NCBI GenBank assembly: GCA_002746305.1
Contig: NVWV01000002.1
Coordinates: 231,737 to 295,736 of the forward strand
DNA length: 64,000 nucleotides
Direction: 5' to 3'
Source of the DNA: Bacteroidota bacterium
GTDB lineage: Bacteria; Bacteroidota; Bacteroidia; NS11-12g; UBA9320
The translations under genes were made by a program, and so were the position numbers. Positions 9,987-18,167 of this stretch are shown one piece after another. The notes beneath the pieces were generated by a model. The model was not told the DNA's origin, ran no database searches, and worked only from the letters and a program-made list of their open reading frames with translations. The first letter of the stretch is position 1, and each line of letters starts with the position of its first letter.

Positions 9987-10637
9987 ATGAGAAAACTACT
10001 AGTTTTTGTAAGTCTCCTTCTCAGTATGTTAACATGGGCTAACCGAGATACTTGTCCTGTTTGGCCAGACCCATTTCACTATTACCAGTTGTCCGTGCCC
10101 ATTAATTATCAAATGATAGAAGGCTCAGATTTTTTCACTTATGGAGGTTCCTTATCCTATCAAATGCCCAATAGACTACAAGTAGGAATAGATATTTTTG
10201 GAGCAAAATCCAACTCAAAATCAAAAGATAGAAGTCTGTTTAAATATGCTGTACTAACAAATTTCGGATATGAATTTTTAAATACGAATAGATCCAGATG
10301 GACTGCAAAATATAAAAGTTCGATTGGTTTTATTCATCAAGATGCCGTATTACAGAATCCTGTTAATCTCATACAAGTCAACCAAAAACGATACGTCTAC
10401 TTAATTAAGACGGGTCTTTCTATTGAACATGCATTTAAAACTAGAATATCATTCTACACTCCTGTAATTTCCTTGAATTTGGGTTACTCTAGCACTTTAG
10501 GAGACATAAATTCTTCACCAGATATTAATGAAACATTTAAGCCTATTGGTATTTATGATTTCAAGGGATTTCATGCAGGTATTTCTCTTGGTGTTCAATT
10601 ACACAAAAGAAAAAAATCAAGTGGAATGAACTTTTGA
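9987..10637 (+). CDS. Predicted outer-membrane beta-barrel protein, unknown function
   Basis: A 216-residue protein that I do not recognise. It has a signal peptide (MRKLLVFVSLLLSMLTWA). The mature part is rich in alternating aromatic/hydrophobic stretches with glycines and ends in a hydrophobic C-terminal strand pattern (AGISLGVQLH followed by a basic tail), as in small Bacteroidota outer-membrane barrels. No catalytic motif is visible. Confidence 0.6.
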   Translation: MRKLLVFVSLLLSMLTWANRDTCPVWPDPFHYYQLSVPINYQMIEGSDFFTYGGSLSYQMPNRLQVGIDIFGAKSNSKSKDRSLFKYAVLTNFGYEFLNTNRSRWTAKYKSSIGFIHQDAVLQNPVNLIQVNQKRYVYLIKTGLSIEHAFKTRISFYTPVISLNLGYSSTLGDINSSPDINETFKPIGIYDFKGFHAGISLGVQLHKRKKSSGMNF

Positions 10638-10668
10638 CAAAATAAGAGGTCCAAACCTCAATTGATTT

Positions 10669-10676
10669 TATATTTG
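10669..10676 (+). promoter_or_regulatory. -7 box TATATTTG upstream of tRNA-Arg
   Basis: An exact TAnnTTTG match ending ten bases before the mature tRNA 5' end. No well-spaced -33 TTG is seen. Confidence 0.5.
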
Positions 10677-10686
10677 CCGTACAAAC

Positions 10687-10760
10687 ACACTCGTAGTTCA
10701 ACTGGATAGAATATCGGATTTCGGCTCCGAGGGTTGGGGGTTCGAATCCTCTCGAGTGTA
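10687..10760 (+). tRNA. tRNA-Arg(TCG)
   Basis: A complete cloverleaf: seven-base acceptor stem ACACTCG/CGAGTGT, D arm with AACTGGATA loop, anticodon stem TCGGA/TCCGA with loop TTTCGGC giving anticodon TCG, T loop TTCGAAT, and discriminator A. The 3' CCA is not encoded. It should read CGA and related arginine codons. Confidence 0.93.
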
Positions 10761-10763
10761 CAA

Positions 10764-10789
10764 AGGCTCTGCAACTGCAGAGCCTTTTT
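10764..10789 (+). terminator. Intrinsic terminator of tRNA-Arg
   Basis: A nine-base-pair stem AGGCTCTGC/GCAGAGCCT with loop AACT, followed by TTTTG and another TTTT, four bases after the tRNA 3' end. Confidence 0.88.
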
Positions 10790-10850
10790 GTTTTGTTATG
10801 CTTGATTATCAGAATTTCGATTTTTCAGAATCAATCAAATAATTTTGGAT

Positions 10851-11435
10851 TTATTTCTCTTCCCAGATTACGTAGCCTTCTATGGTTAAGTTGGCATCAC
10901 CAGTATTACCATCCACACATTCCATCTGGGCTTTAACAAATTCAGACACCAGCTTGCCATCTACTTTTTTAAGCTCATACTTTCCGTGTGGTGTCGCTGG
11001 CTCTGTTATCCCCAAGTAACGACAGTAAGTTGGAAGAGCACCTTCCGCATAATAAAAACCTACCTCATATAGATCCCCATCTGGGAAATAAGAACCAATT
11101 TCAGCAGCTACATCATACTCCCTTTCCACCAACTCAGCTGTTGAAGTTCCCTCATGATCGATGTCAAACCAAGGGTATACACCAGAACCCAATTTTATGC
11201 GTAATTTTATATGGGAGTTGCTAACTACGAATTTTTTAGACACAATTTCATCAGCCTCGTAGCGTGTACCATTGATTATCAGGTATTCGGCTGTTTCAGT
11301 AGTTCCAGATCCTCCATCTTTAGGTGGAGCATCATCGGTTCCACAACCAGTAATAAAGAAACTTAGTGAGAAGGCTAGAGCCACTACACTTAAGAATTTA
11401 AGGGTGGATACAGTTTTAATTGATTTTTTGTTCAT
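10851..11435 (-). CDS. Hypothetical lipoprotein
   Basis: A 194-residue protein with an N-terminal basic/hydrophobic signal ending in the lipobox FITGC, so it should be lipid-modified and membrane-anchored. The rest (with DGDLYEVGFYYAEG and a C-terminal VIWEEK) has no motif that I recognise. It is the last chromosomal gene before the island; its 5' flank (11436-11630) contains no other gene. Confidence 0.65.
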   Translation of the reverse strand: MNKKSIKTVSTLKFLSVVALAFSLSFFITGCGTDDAPPKDGGSGTTETAEYLIINGTRYEADEIVSKKFVVSNSHIKLRIKLGSGVYPWFDIDHEGTSTAELVEREYDVAAEIGSYFPDGDLYEVGFYYAEGALPTYCRYLGITEPATPHGKYELKKVDGKLVSEFVKAQMECVDGNTGDANLTIEGYVIWEEK

Positions 11436-11619
11436 TGTATGTATTAATTATGTTGGTTAATTGGAAGTAGAGTCAAGACAGAGTGAGTATTGACTATTCT
11501 ATATAGTCCAAATATTATTTTATTAAATTTAAAATACAAAAATTCTTTTGTGAACGTAGCTTCTCATTCTCTTAGCGTTAAAAACACATCGAAGTAAGAA
11601 TATGATAAAATGAAATGGG

Positions 11620-11668
11620 TTTAAAAAAGAAACACTCTGACCATCTGTAAACAGACTATCAGAGTGTT
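11620..11668 (-). terminator. Original terminator of tRNA-Lys, now separated from it
   Basis: A stem-loop (AACACTCTGA at 11631-11640, TCAGAGTGTT at 11659-11668, with an inner TCTGT/ACAGA stem) is followed on the minus strand by a T-rich tract (TTTCTTTTTT). It lies 10 bp beyond the left island border, in the orientation and position expected for the terminator of the tRNA-Lys gene before the island was inserted. Confidence 0.6.
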
Positions 11669-11678
11669 GTAATTTTGA

Positions 11679-11697
11679 TTGTGATCCCTCTGGGACT
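11679..11697. repeat. attL, left 19-bp direct repeat
   Basis: The sequence TTGTGATCCCTCTGGGACT is identical to 47879-47897, where it forms the 3' end of tRNA-Lys. It marks the left crossover border of the island. Confidence 0.88.
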
Positions 11698-11757
11698 TTT
11701 GTTTTTAACACCTAATGCACTGTATTTCAGCGATGTTAGAGTTGGAGAATATCTCAA

Positions 11758-11781
11758 TCCGCAAGGATTCCGCAAGGATTT
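11758..11781 (+). repeat. Left subterminal 24-bp repeat (two 11-bp units)
   Basis: Two tandem CCGCAAGGATT-type units. The same 24 bp occur in the same orientation at 47750-47773, near the other island end. Candidate integrase arm-type or accessory-factor binding sites. It touches the stop codon of the XRE gene. Confidence 0.75.
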
Positions 11782-12161
11782 TATTTCTCTCTCAATCTTT
11801 TAGCCACTTGCTCCGCTAACGCTCCTATTATATCGTCACCGAAATTGGTAGGCTGCTTTGCTTGAACCTCTACCGCCGCCTCGTCGTTTTGGTACTGCGG
11901 TATATGCTTTGTTATTAGCTCTCTAGGGTCTACTCCTAGCACTATACACACGTTTAAGTAGTCTTTTAGGCCGATACTCGTTTTCTTCAATAGCACACTT
12001 AACCTTTGCGAACTCCAACCCATTTTCTCTGCCACGTCTATCTGTCGCACTCCATCGCTTTTTTTTAAGCCTGCAATGTGGTCTCGTAGATGAATTACAA
12101 AAACCGCTACATCCCCCAATAACTCCTTTTGTGGATAACTGTAATCTTCGTTTCTTTTCAT
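11781..12161 (-). CDS. XRE-like HTH transcriptional regulator
   Basis: A 126-residue DNA-binding protein. The stretch RQIDVAEKMGWSSQRLSVLLKK (about residues 39-60) fits a helix-turn-helix of the Cro/C1 type, followed by a helical region ending KRLREK. It is the first gene inside the left island end and is transcribed toward attL. By position it is probably the island's repressor or excision regulator. A divergent run of small genes starts on the other strand at about 12372, the arrangement of a phage-type control region. The intervening 12162-12371 holds no gene. Confidence 0.75.
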   Translation of the reverse strand: MKRNEDYSYPQKELLGDVAVFVIHLRDHIAGLKKSDGVRQIDVAEKMGWSSQRLSVLLKKTSIGLKDYLNVCIVLGVDPRELITKHIPQYQNDEAAVEVQAKQPTNFGDDIIGALAEQVAKRLREK

Positions 12162-12371
12162 GGTAACTAATTATTTCGTTGATTTGCTTTGTAATTATTC
12201 CGCTAAAAACAGAATAATTACTTTTTTATGTCTTAATACTGGTCTAAGATAAAACTTAGAGTGGACTAAGCACTAAGAAAGTAGTAAAAACAGGTAAAAG
12301 CAGCAATTAACACGATAAATTTACTGTAACTTATCTCCGATAAAGATATTTCACTACAATAATTCAACGAA

Positions 12372-12491
12372 ATGCGTGAGACAAAACAGCTTATTAGCAA
12401 TCAAAGAAACGCTGAATTAAGTATTCACCCATTGTGCTTATACGTTGTAGATACGGTTGCCACTATGGTGGGTCATAGCAACACAAAATAA
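12372..12491 (+). CDS. Small ORF, 39 aa
   Basis: ATG at 12372 to TAA at 12491, encoding 39 residues starting MRETKQLISNQRN. It lies divergent to the XRE regulator and 15 bp before the next gene in the same direction, where phage-like elements often carry very small early genes. There is no recognisable domain; it may be non-coding. Confidence 0.3.
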   Translation: MRETKQLISNQRNAELSIHPLCLYVVDTVATMVGHSNTK

Positions 12492-12506
12492 CTAAAAAAT
12501 AAATAA

Positions 12507-12764
12507 ATGACAATACAAGCAAAACTCGCATTAGGTGAGAACTTCAGAGACTTTAACACAAGGACACCATACAAAATAGTCGAATGCGACTGCACGCCCT
12601 TAAATTCCAACAAAAAAAACTTAGCCTCTATATCTAGAGAGGTGGATCAATACTTTAGTAAGTTTTCGGACAACGCTTTGTATATAAAATTTTACAATCT
12701 TCATTTACGTAGAGAAATAGAGATTTTATGTCCACCTGTAAATCCATTAACTACACTACTCTAA
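12507..12764 (+). CDS. Hypothetical protein, 85 aa
   Basis: An 85-residue protein beginning MTIQAKLALGENF, with no motif that I recognise. It is preceded by an A-rich leader and followed after 16 bp by the replication-like gene, so the two are probably co-transcribed. Probably an accessory gene of the island's replication/control module. Confidence 0.5.
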   Translation: MTIQAKLALGENFRDFNTRTPYKIVECDCTPLNSNKKNLASISREVDQYFSKFSDNALYIKFYNLHLRREIEILCPPVNPLTTLL

Positions 12765-12780
12765 CTCTAAACCAAAATAT

Positions 12781-13503
12781 ATGCAAAAATTAGGATGGAT
12801 AAAGATATACAGGCAGCTTTTAGATTGGGAGTGGTACGACGATGCGAATACATTTAGACTATTCTTCCATCTACTTCTAAAAGCCAACCACAAGCCTAAA
12901 AAATACAGAGGCGTAGATATACCAATAGGTGCTGTTATGACAGGAAGAGAGAAGCTATCTATTGAGACAGGACTAAGCGTACAAGGTGTGAGAACAGCTT
13001 TAAAAAACCTGCTACTAACCAACGAGATAACTAGCGAAATAAGCACATTTGGCTCTGTTATTCAGCTAGTTAACTACAAGTCCTACCAAGCAGTAACCAA
13101 CGAGTCAACCAGAGTCCAACCAGAGCCTAACCAGAGCCTAACCAACGAATCAACCAGAGTCCAACCAGAGCCTAACCAGAGCCTAACCACTAACAAGAAT
13201 GTAAAGAAGGAGAAGAATGATAAAGAATTAAAGAATGATAAAGAAGAAAGTAACATCCCTCCTTTTGATGAATTTAAGATTTATGCTATTTCTCTAAAAC
13301 CAAAAGCAGATGTTTTGGAATTGCGGCTCAAATACGAATCGTGGGTTCAAAATAAATGGCACGATGGGCATGACAATAAAATTAAAAATTGGAAGTCGAA
13401 AATAGCAAACACTCTGAAATATATCGGAGAGTCGAAAAGTAACCAGATAGCAGCCGACATAGGCGAGCCGAAATCTTCAAAAGGGAAAGTACATAAATTC
13501 TAA
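12781..13503 (+). CDS. Phage-type replication-initiation-like protein
   Basis: A 240-residue protein. The N-terminal 105 residues (GWIKIYRQLLDWEWYDD, then TGREKLSIETGLSVQGVRTALKNLL) look like the winged-helix domain of phage replisome-organiser/DnaD-like proteins. The middle is a low-complexity linker built on two near-perfect 15-residue repeats (TNESTRVQPEPNQSL) and a lysine-rich stretch. The C-terminal part (residues 160-215, with WVQNKWHDGHDNKIKNWKSKI) resembles the C-terminal region found in such replication proteins. It suggests that the island's ancestor could replicate. The gene that follows is broken. Confidence 0.55.
   Translation: MQKLGWIKIYRQLLDWEWYDDANTFRLFFHLLLKANHKPKKYRGVDIPIGAVMTGREKLSIETGLSVQGVRTALKNLLLTNEITSEISTFGSVIQLVNYKSYQAVTNESTRVQPEPNQSLTNESTRVQPEPNQSLTTNKNVKKEKNDKELKNDKEESNIPPFDEFKIYAISLKPKADVLELRLKYESWVQNKWHDGHDNKIKNWKSKIANTLKYIGESKSNQIAADIGEPKSSKGKVHKF
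13095..13184 (+). repeat. 45-bp tandem duplication inside the replication-like gene
   Basis: Two consecutive 45-bp units (13095-13139 and 13140-13184) differ at one base (cgag/cgaa) and keep the frame, adding 15 residues to the linker. Confidence 0.85.
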
Positions 13504-13514
13504 AAAATAAAGCA

Positions 13515-13721
13515 ATGGAAAATATAAACGATATAAGCCAAAATGTGATAGACTGATTTAACCGTGTGCATGGCACACAAAAAAACGGAGGTGCAACCCC
13601 GAAAAAAGAGGAAGAACCTACTGCCGAACACTTGGCATACGTAGAGAAGTTGAATAATGCAATTAAGAGCCGCCTATTGAACTTTAACTTCTCTCTTAAG
13701 CTAAGTGTCGTCTTAGCTTAA
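13515..13721 (+). pseudogene. Small gene interrupted by an in-frame TGA
   Basis: ATG at 13515 opens a frame that hits TGA at 13554-13556 (codon 14) and then stays open to TAA at 13721, with protein-like composition throughout (FNRVHGTQ, EEEPTAEHLAYVEKL, IKSRLLNF). Reading the TGA as TGG would give a 68-residue protein. It directly follows the replication-like gene. It could be a decayed replication accessory gene; family unknown. Confidence 0.5.
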
Positions 13722-13755
13722 ATAATCGACTACACGTTACTTAAAATTAACGTAT

Positions 13756-13905
13756 ATGGCATCTAGAGTGCTTTTAGAAGAATTACGTGAAGCAAAGGAT
13801 TCTGTCGCATTAATTATTTTGACTGCAAAACAGGGTAAATGTGGCAATAAGGTTTGTTTGATAATCAGTGTTTTAACTTTTCATGATCATCTAAATTTAA
13901 TATAA
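13756..13905 (+). pseudogene. Gene fragment running into an inverted-repeat element
   Basis: An ATG at 13756 starts MASRVLLEELREAKD and then enters the inverted repeat at 13793, ending at 13905 after 49 codons. The N-terminal 13 codons may be the remnant of a gene cut by insertion of the small element; the rest is probably not native coding sequence. Confidence 0.25.
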
Positions 13906-13943
13906 AAATGACTCGTTTTGGATAAATGCGACAGAACCCTTTG
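13793..13943. mobile_element. MITE-like element or IS remnant with 19-bp inverted repeats
   Basis: The ends CAAAGGATTCTGTCGCATT (13793-13811) and AATGCGACAGAACCCTTTG (13925-13943) are inverted repeats with one mismatch, enclosing about 110 bp without a transposase. The GG-TTCTGTCGCA core resembles terminal repeats of IS6-type elements, but no clear target duplication is seen. The remaining 13944-14111 holds no gene. Confidence 0.5.
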
Positions 13944-14111
13944 ATAGCTCTTGCATAAATTTAGTGAATTTTAAATAAACAAATATTCACCATATTTTGT
14001 TCCAGTCCGCCCTTTGAATTAGACCTATTATGTTAATTCTATTTAATCAAGAACATTAGGATGTAAAAGACTCTTGCAACCTTTTAATGCAATCAAGAGT
14101 CTTTAAAGCAA

Positions 14112-16364
14112 TTGGAGATAGTTACAATACATAGAAGAGGTAATTTGTATAAGTACAAGTTTAATTGGACATATAAACCTATTTGGCTATTAGCAATGAT
14201 TTGTTCTTTTCTAGGTTTAGATGCACAATCCACTTGGACCAAAAAATACAATAAGAGTACTATAATTCATACCATCGCAGAATACAACAACAGCTATGTT
14301 GGTTTTGGAGAAAAAAAAGGACAGCACTACTTTATTAGGACAGACTTTGACGGTATAGTCCAAAAGGAAAAATACATCAACGATAGTTCTATATCTTCAT
14401 TTTACCCCTCCAGTTGTTGCATAACTTTAGATAATCAAATCATTGTCGCTGGAATAGTGAATCCGTACAGTAGCAGTAGCAATGAACATCTCAAGTTATA
14501 TAAAATTGATAGTAATGCTAACATTATTTGGTCCATATCCATCCCCAATACCAGTCCAAATGCAGCTCGTTGTAAGATTCTAGCAACTAGAGATTCAGGT
14601 TTTGTAGTGTTTGGTACTGATAGGCTTAAAGGGTATGTAATTAAAGTAAATAAGAATGGAGATCAAGTTTTTAGATCAAACTTAGGGTATAAGTTCATGT
14701 ACCCTGAAGATGCCGTGCTTAATGAAAATGGAAGTTTTACCGTTTGTGGTTTTGAGACGCATAGTCAATTCACTAGCTTTATTTTTCACATGAACTCTAG
14801 TGGTAAAATTACTTCAAGCAAAATTTACTCAAATGGGGGATTATTTCGCTCTATATCTAAATCTGGCAACAACTATTTCGTCGGAGGAAGCTCTTCGGAT
14901 AATAAAGCCAGCTTGTCTAAGTTTAACGAAAAATTAATTCGCAATCGCATTTATTCTCTTAATGTTTCTGGGGACGTTCTTGGTGTGAAATCTGACCAAT
15001 TTGGGAATCTGATATGTAATGTCACATCAGGGACATCTTGCGGCTTATATGTTGTGTCAAGATATGGGAAGATATTAGAAAAGTCAACTGTAAGGAGTTC
15101 TAATTTTGATCAGACTTGGTATGGATTCTCTGACAAAAATTTGAATTACGTTTTTGCAGGTAAGTTACATAATTTAGGGTTCATTTCAAAAATTGAAAAA
15201 AATAAAGAAAGCACTGCTCTTTTAGTAAATAAAAGAATTCAATGTTTAGGTAGCAAATTCAAATTTAACGTAAGTAATAACCATACAGATTCTATTAGGT
15301 ACGAGTTTGAAGATGCAGAAACGCTTACCACTAGTGCCTCAGAAGAGGTTGAGTATACTTTTCATGCTAAAGGAAGCTACAATGTAAAAGCGATACTTTT
15401 CTATCCAAATCAGATTGATTCTGTTTCACAGATCATTACTGTTAAAGAGCTAAAAAAACCTAACCTTGGATCTGACACTTTATTGTGTATAGGAAATACT
15501 ATTCAACTATCGACAGGGAATAATGTAATAACTTTATGGAACAATGTAGACACCTCTAGCAACTTGGTGATTGATGAGGCAGGTACATATTCTGTTGAAA
15601 TTTCTGATGGATATTGTGTACAACGAGACACTATTTATGTTGGGTTTGTAGACTGTGAAATTACCATAAAACAAACTTGCTATTTAGACTCCACTTTAAT
15701 AAGCATTCCTGTCCAAAGACTAGATGGTGTAGAATGGTTTACTGGAGACAATGCTAAGTTTGTCAATAAGACTAATCGCATCAAACATAAATTTCAATAT
15801 CCAGGAAAATATTATATCCGTGTAAAGGTGTCAACTAACTCCCTGAATAAAATCTTGTCAGATTCCGTTATTATTACATCTCTTCCTATTGACTTTTTAT
15901 CTGACACACTTACTGGTTGCGATTCAGTTCATATTCATATGAGAAAAATAGTTGGTTGCTCCTATCTTTGGAATAATAAAGACTCATTACATTCATACTT
16001 TACAGAAATTTCGGGAATGAACAAACTCAGAATCCAAAAATATGGATGCATAAGAGAAGATTCGGTATTTGCTCTAGTTAAGGATTGCAATTACCGCATA
16101 TATATCCCTACGGCATTTACACCAAATAGCGATCAGGTAAATGACCTTTTTAGCTATAGTGGTTCAAATATTTTGAATGGGACAATGACCATATTCAATC
16201 TTTGGGGGGAGAAAATGTATAAGGAAACAAGTGAACATCCTCATTGGAACGGGACTTCTAATGGTGCCGCGTGCACCTCTGGGGCATATGCTTATAAATT
16301 ACTTATATCTCCTATAGGAATGCCCAGCCAGCTATATATAGGCTCTTTAACTCTTCTCAGATAA
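14112..16364 (+). CDS. Secreted protein with T9SS type B (gliding-type) sorting domain
   Basis: A 750-residue exported protein carried on the island. The N-terminus has a basic segment followed by a hydrophobic signal (PIWLLAMICSFLGLDAQ); the start is TTG at 14112, or an ATG at 14196 that would leave a short signal. Residues 50-370 have repeated beta-propeller-like character (GFVVFGTDR, FTVCGFETH, YFVGGSSS). PKD-like segments follow (SYNVKAILFYPNQIDSVSQIITV). The C-terminal 85 residues are a type B sorting domain: IPTAFTPNSDQVNDLF, TIFNLWGEKMY, HWNGTSNG, SGAYAYKL. Secreted via type IX secretion; function unknown. Unusual cargo for a defence island. Confidence 0.8.
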   Translation: MEIVTIHRRGNLYKYKFNWTYKPIWLLAMICSFLGLDAQSTWTKKYNKSTIIHTIAEYNNSYVGFGEKKGQHYFIRTDFDGIVQKEKYINDSSISSFYPSSCCITLDNQIIVAGIVNPYSSSSNEHLKLYKIDSNANIIWSISIPNTSPNAARCKILATRDSGFVVFGTDRLKGYVIKVNKNGDQVFRSNLGYKFMYPEDAVLNENGSFTVCGFETHSQFTSFIFHMNSSGKITSSKIYSNGGLFRSISKSGNNYFVGGSSSDNKASLSKFNEKLIRNRIYSLNVSGDVLGVKSDQFGNLICNVTSGTSCGLYVVSRYGKILEKSTVRSSNFDQTWYGFSDKNLNYVFAGKLHNLGFISKIEKNKESTALLVNKRIQCLGSKFKFNVSNNHTDSIRYEFEDAETLTTSASEEVEYTFHAKGSYNVKAILFYPNQIDSVSQIITVKELKKPNLGSDTLLCIGNTIQLSTGNNVITLWNNVDTSSNLVIDEAGTYSVEISDGYCVQRDTIYVGFVDCEITIKQTCYLDSTLISIPVQRLDGVEWFTGDNAKFVNKTNRIKHKFQYPGKYYIRVKVSTNSLNKILSDSVIITSLPIDFLSDTLTGCDSVHIHMRKIVGCSYLWNNKDSLHSYFTEISGMNKLRIQKYGCIREDSVFALVKDCNYRIYIPTAFTPNSDQVNDLFSYSGSNILNGTMTIFNLWGEKMYKETSEHPHWNGTSNGAACTSGAYAYKLLISPIGMPSQLYIGSLTLLR

Positions 16365-16470
16365 CTTCCTCTTAGTTCTGAAAACAATTCTATTATTTCC
16401 ATAGCTTATTATTATGTTACTACTTCTGCCCATCATACTAGGGTTCAATTATGTAATTAATAGGACCATT

Positions 16471-17943
16471 TTAGTCTTCTTGCTTTCCATCAATGAGAGC
16501 TTCTTCCACCATTGTTGGATTTAATTCTTTCTTCGTTTTCAAACCTAATTTTTTCAATTTGTCTGCTTGCAGTACAAGGTTATCGTTGCCAGATTTCAAT
16601 TGCTTATAAGCATCATTATACTTGCCTTGAGCCTTCTCTATGTAATTGCCTACACCTTCTAGATTCTCAATAAATCCGACAAACTTGTCATACAATTTTT
16701 GGCCTCTACTAGCTATCTCTATCGCATTTTGGTTCTGATATTCTCGTTTCCATAAATCCATTATAAGTTTAAGTGCCGTTATCAGATTGGTTGGGTTCAT
16801 CAGTAGTACACGCTTATCGTATGCGTAGTTCCACAAGTCTCCATCTCCTTGCATCGCAGCTATATACGCAGGTTCAGAGGGCACAAACATCAGTACAAAG
16901 TCTAAAGCCTTGTTGTAATCGTCATAACCTCTTTTGCTCAAATCATCTATATGGAATTTTATGGCCGTCACATGAGCAGCTAGTTCCGCTTTTTGTTCAT
17001 CTACATCATCACTGGCTAGGTAACGCGTAAAGGCATTAAGAGATACTTTTGAATCTATGATTACATTTCTATTGTCGGGATACTTAATGATGGCATCTGG
17101 CCTCATTTTTTTACCTTCACTCTCTGACTTTAAGAAATTCCCTTCTTCGTCCTTCAGAAACTCCTCTAAGAAATACTCTTCATTCTTTCGCAATCCAGAT
17201 TTTTCTAAAATGCTTTCTAGTATCATTTCGCCCCATCTACCCTGTGTTTTAGCCTCTCCCTTCAGGGCCTTGGTCAAGTTAATAGCGTCCTGACTTATCT
17301 TCAGATTCAAACTACTTAATTCCTTTACTTTTTCACCTAACGAAAAGCGTTCCTTAGACTCCTTGTCATAGACTTCTTCTACCTTAGTCTTAAATTCGGA
17401 AATGTTTTTACCTAAAGGCTCTAAAATAGACTTTAGTTGATCCTTGTTTTGAGTAGCAAATTTGGTGCTATTAGTTTCTAATATCTTGGTGGCAATGTTC
17501 TCAAACTCTGTATTAAATTTCACACCCATAGCTTCTATCTCAGTCTTTTGATTCGCTAGTTTTTCTTCTAGGCTTTCTTTAGCAGCAGATAGACTCGCCA
17601 CTTTCACATTCAAGGTCTCATTCGTAATCGTCTTCTCATCTAGCTTTTGCTGAGTTGTCTCATTACTCTTTTCAGACCTAGCTATATTTACATTTAGAGA
17701 AGAAATCTCTGCCTCTAGTGTGGCTTGTATTTTATGAATAGCCTGAATCTGCCCTGTGAGCGATTCGTTTTCTTGCTGAGAAGTAACGAATGCCTTTTCA
17801 CCCTTTGCTATAGTATCAGTAGTACCTTTGAGCTGTGTCTCTAGTGTAGCCACTTGGGTAGAAAGCTTCTGCTTGAGCCATAAGTAAACAAGTGCCGCTC
17901 CTATGAGCCCTGATATAATTGCATAAATGTATTTTTCTTCCAT
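16471..17943 (-). CDS. rmuC: RmuC-family nuclease-like protein (DNA recombination protein)
   Basis: A 490-residue protein with an N-terminal membrane helix (AIISGLIGAALVYLWL), a long coiled coil (about residues 25-190), and the RmuC domain (QGRWGEMILESILEKSGLRKNEEYF, RPDAIIKYPDNRNVIIDSKVSLNAF, VLMFVPSEPAYIAAM). The D-x-x-I-x-Y...IDSKV segment is the PD-(D/E)XK-like nuclease core. RmuC proteins limit recombination at inverted repeats and can act against foreign DNA. Here the gene lies inside the island, and its promoter at 17995-18030 carries the same palindrome and -7 box as the defence modules, so it is probably part of that regulon rather than a housekeeping copy. Confidence 0.9.
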   Translation of the reverse strand: MEEKYIYAIISGLIGAALVYLWLKQKLSTQVATLETQLKGTTDTIAKGEKAFVTSQQENESLTGQIQAIHKIQATLEAEISSLNVNIARSEKSNETTQQKLDEKTITNETLNVKVASLSAAKESLEEKLANQKTEIEAMGVKFNTEFENIATKILETNSTKFATQNKDQLKSILEPLGKNISEFKTKVEEVYDKESKERFSLGEKVKELSSLNLKISQDAINLTKALKGEAKTQGRWGEMILESILEKSGLRKNEEYFLEEFLKDEEGNFLKSESEGKKMRPDAIIKYPDNRNVIIDSKVSLNAFTRYLASDDVDEQKAELAAHVTAIKFHIDDLSKRGYDDYNKALDFVLMFVPSEPAYIAAMQGDGDLWNYAYDKRVLLMNPTNLITALKLIMDLWKREYQNQNAIEIASRGQKLYDKFVGFIENLEGVGNYIEKAQGKYNDAYKQLKSGNDNLVLQADKLKKLGLKTKKELNPTMVEEALIDGKQED

Positions 17944-17994
17944 AGTTCTTATGATTTAATATCTAGGCTCATAGTATTCTTATTATTCATACTT

Positions 17995-18030
17995 CAAAAG
18001 TAAATAACACCTGTGCAGTACAGCTGCACA
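17995..18030 (-). promoter_or_regulatory. Operator/promoter E for rmuC
   Basis: The palindrome TGTGC-N9-GCACA (18012-18030) is followed on the minus strand, after nine bases, by TACTTTTG (17995-18002), a perfect TAnnTTTG. Expected transcription start is about 45 nt upstream of rmuC. Same architecture as sites at 27128-27163, 37911-37946, 41208-41242 and 44749-44784. Confidence 0.75.
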
Positions 18031-18041
18031 CATATTCGCCA

Positions 18042-18139
18042 TCACCCTACCTCCGCATTAAGGTTGATCATATCTACCACTCCCATCATTTTACGTACTT
18101 GGTCATCTTCAAAAATGCCAAATACTCCTTGATCGTGCT
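18042..18139 (-). pseudogene. Remnant duplicate of the hsdR 3' end
   Basis: Minus-strand translation gives DQGVFGIFEDDQVRKMMGVV... ending NAEVG-stop, the same as the last ~32 residues of HsdR (27175 onward). Roughly ten bases differ over about 97 aligned. The similarity continues past the stop through the operator and -7 box with the same 11-bp stop-to-palindrome spacing. It ends 30 bp after the helicase stop. It shows that the helicase pair was inserted behind an hsdR tail. Confidence 0.85.
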
Positions 18140-18167
18140 ATAGTACTACTGCTAATAAGAGGACAGT

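Noticed and set aside
11529..11711. 60-codon minus-strand frame across attL
   Set aside because: It covers the displaced tRNA terminator and the att repeat; no protein features.
13095..13184. Possible CRISPR-like repeat
   Set aside because: Only two in-frame units with no spacers; it is a coding tandem duplication.
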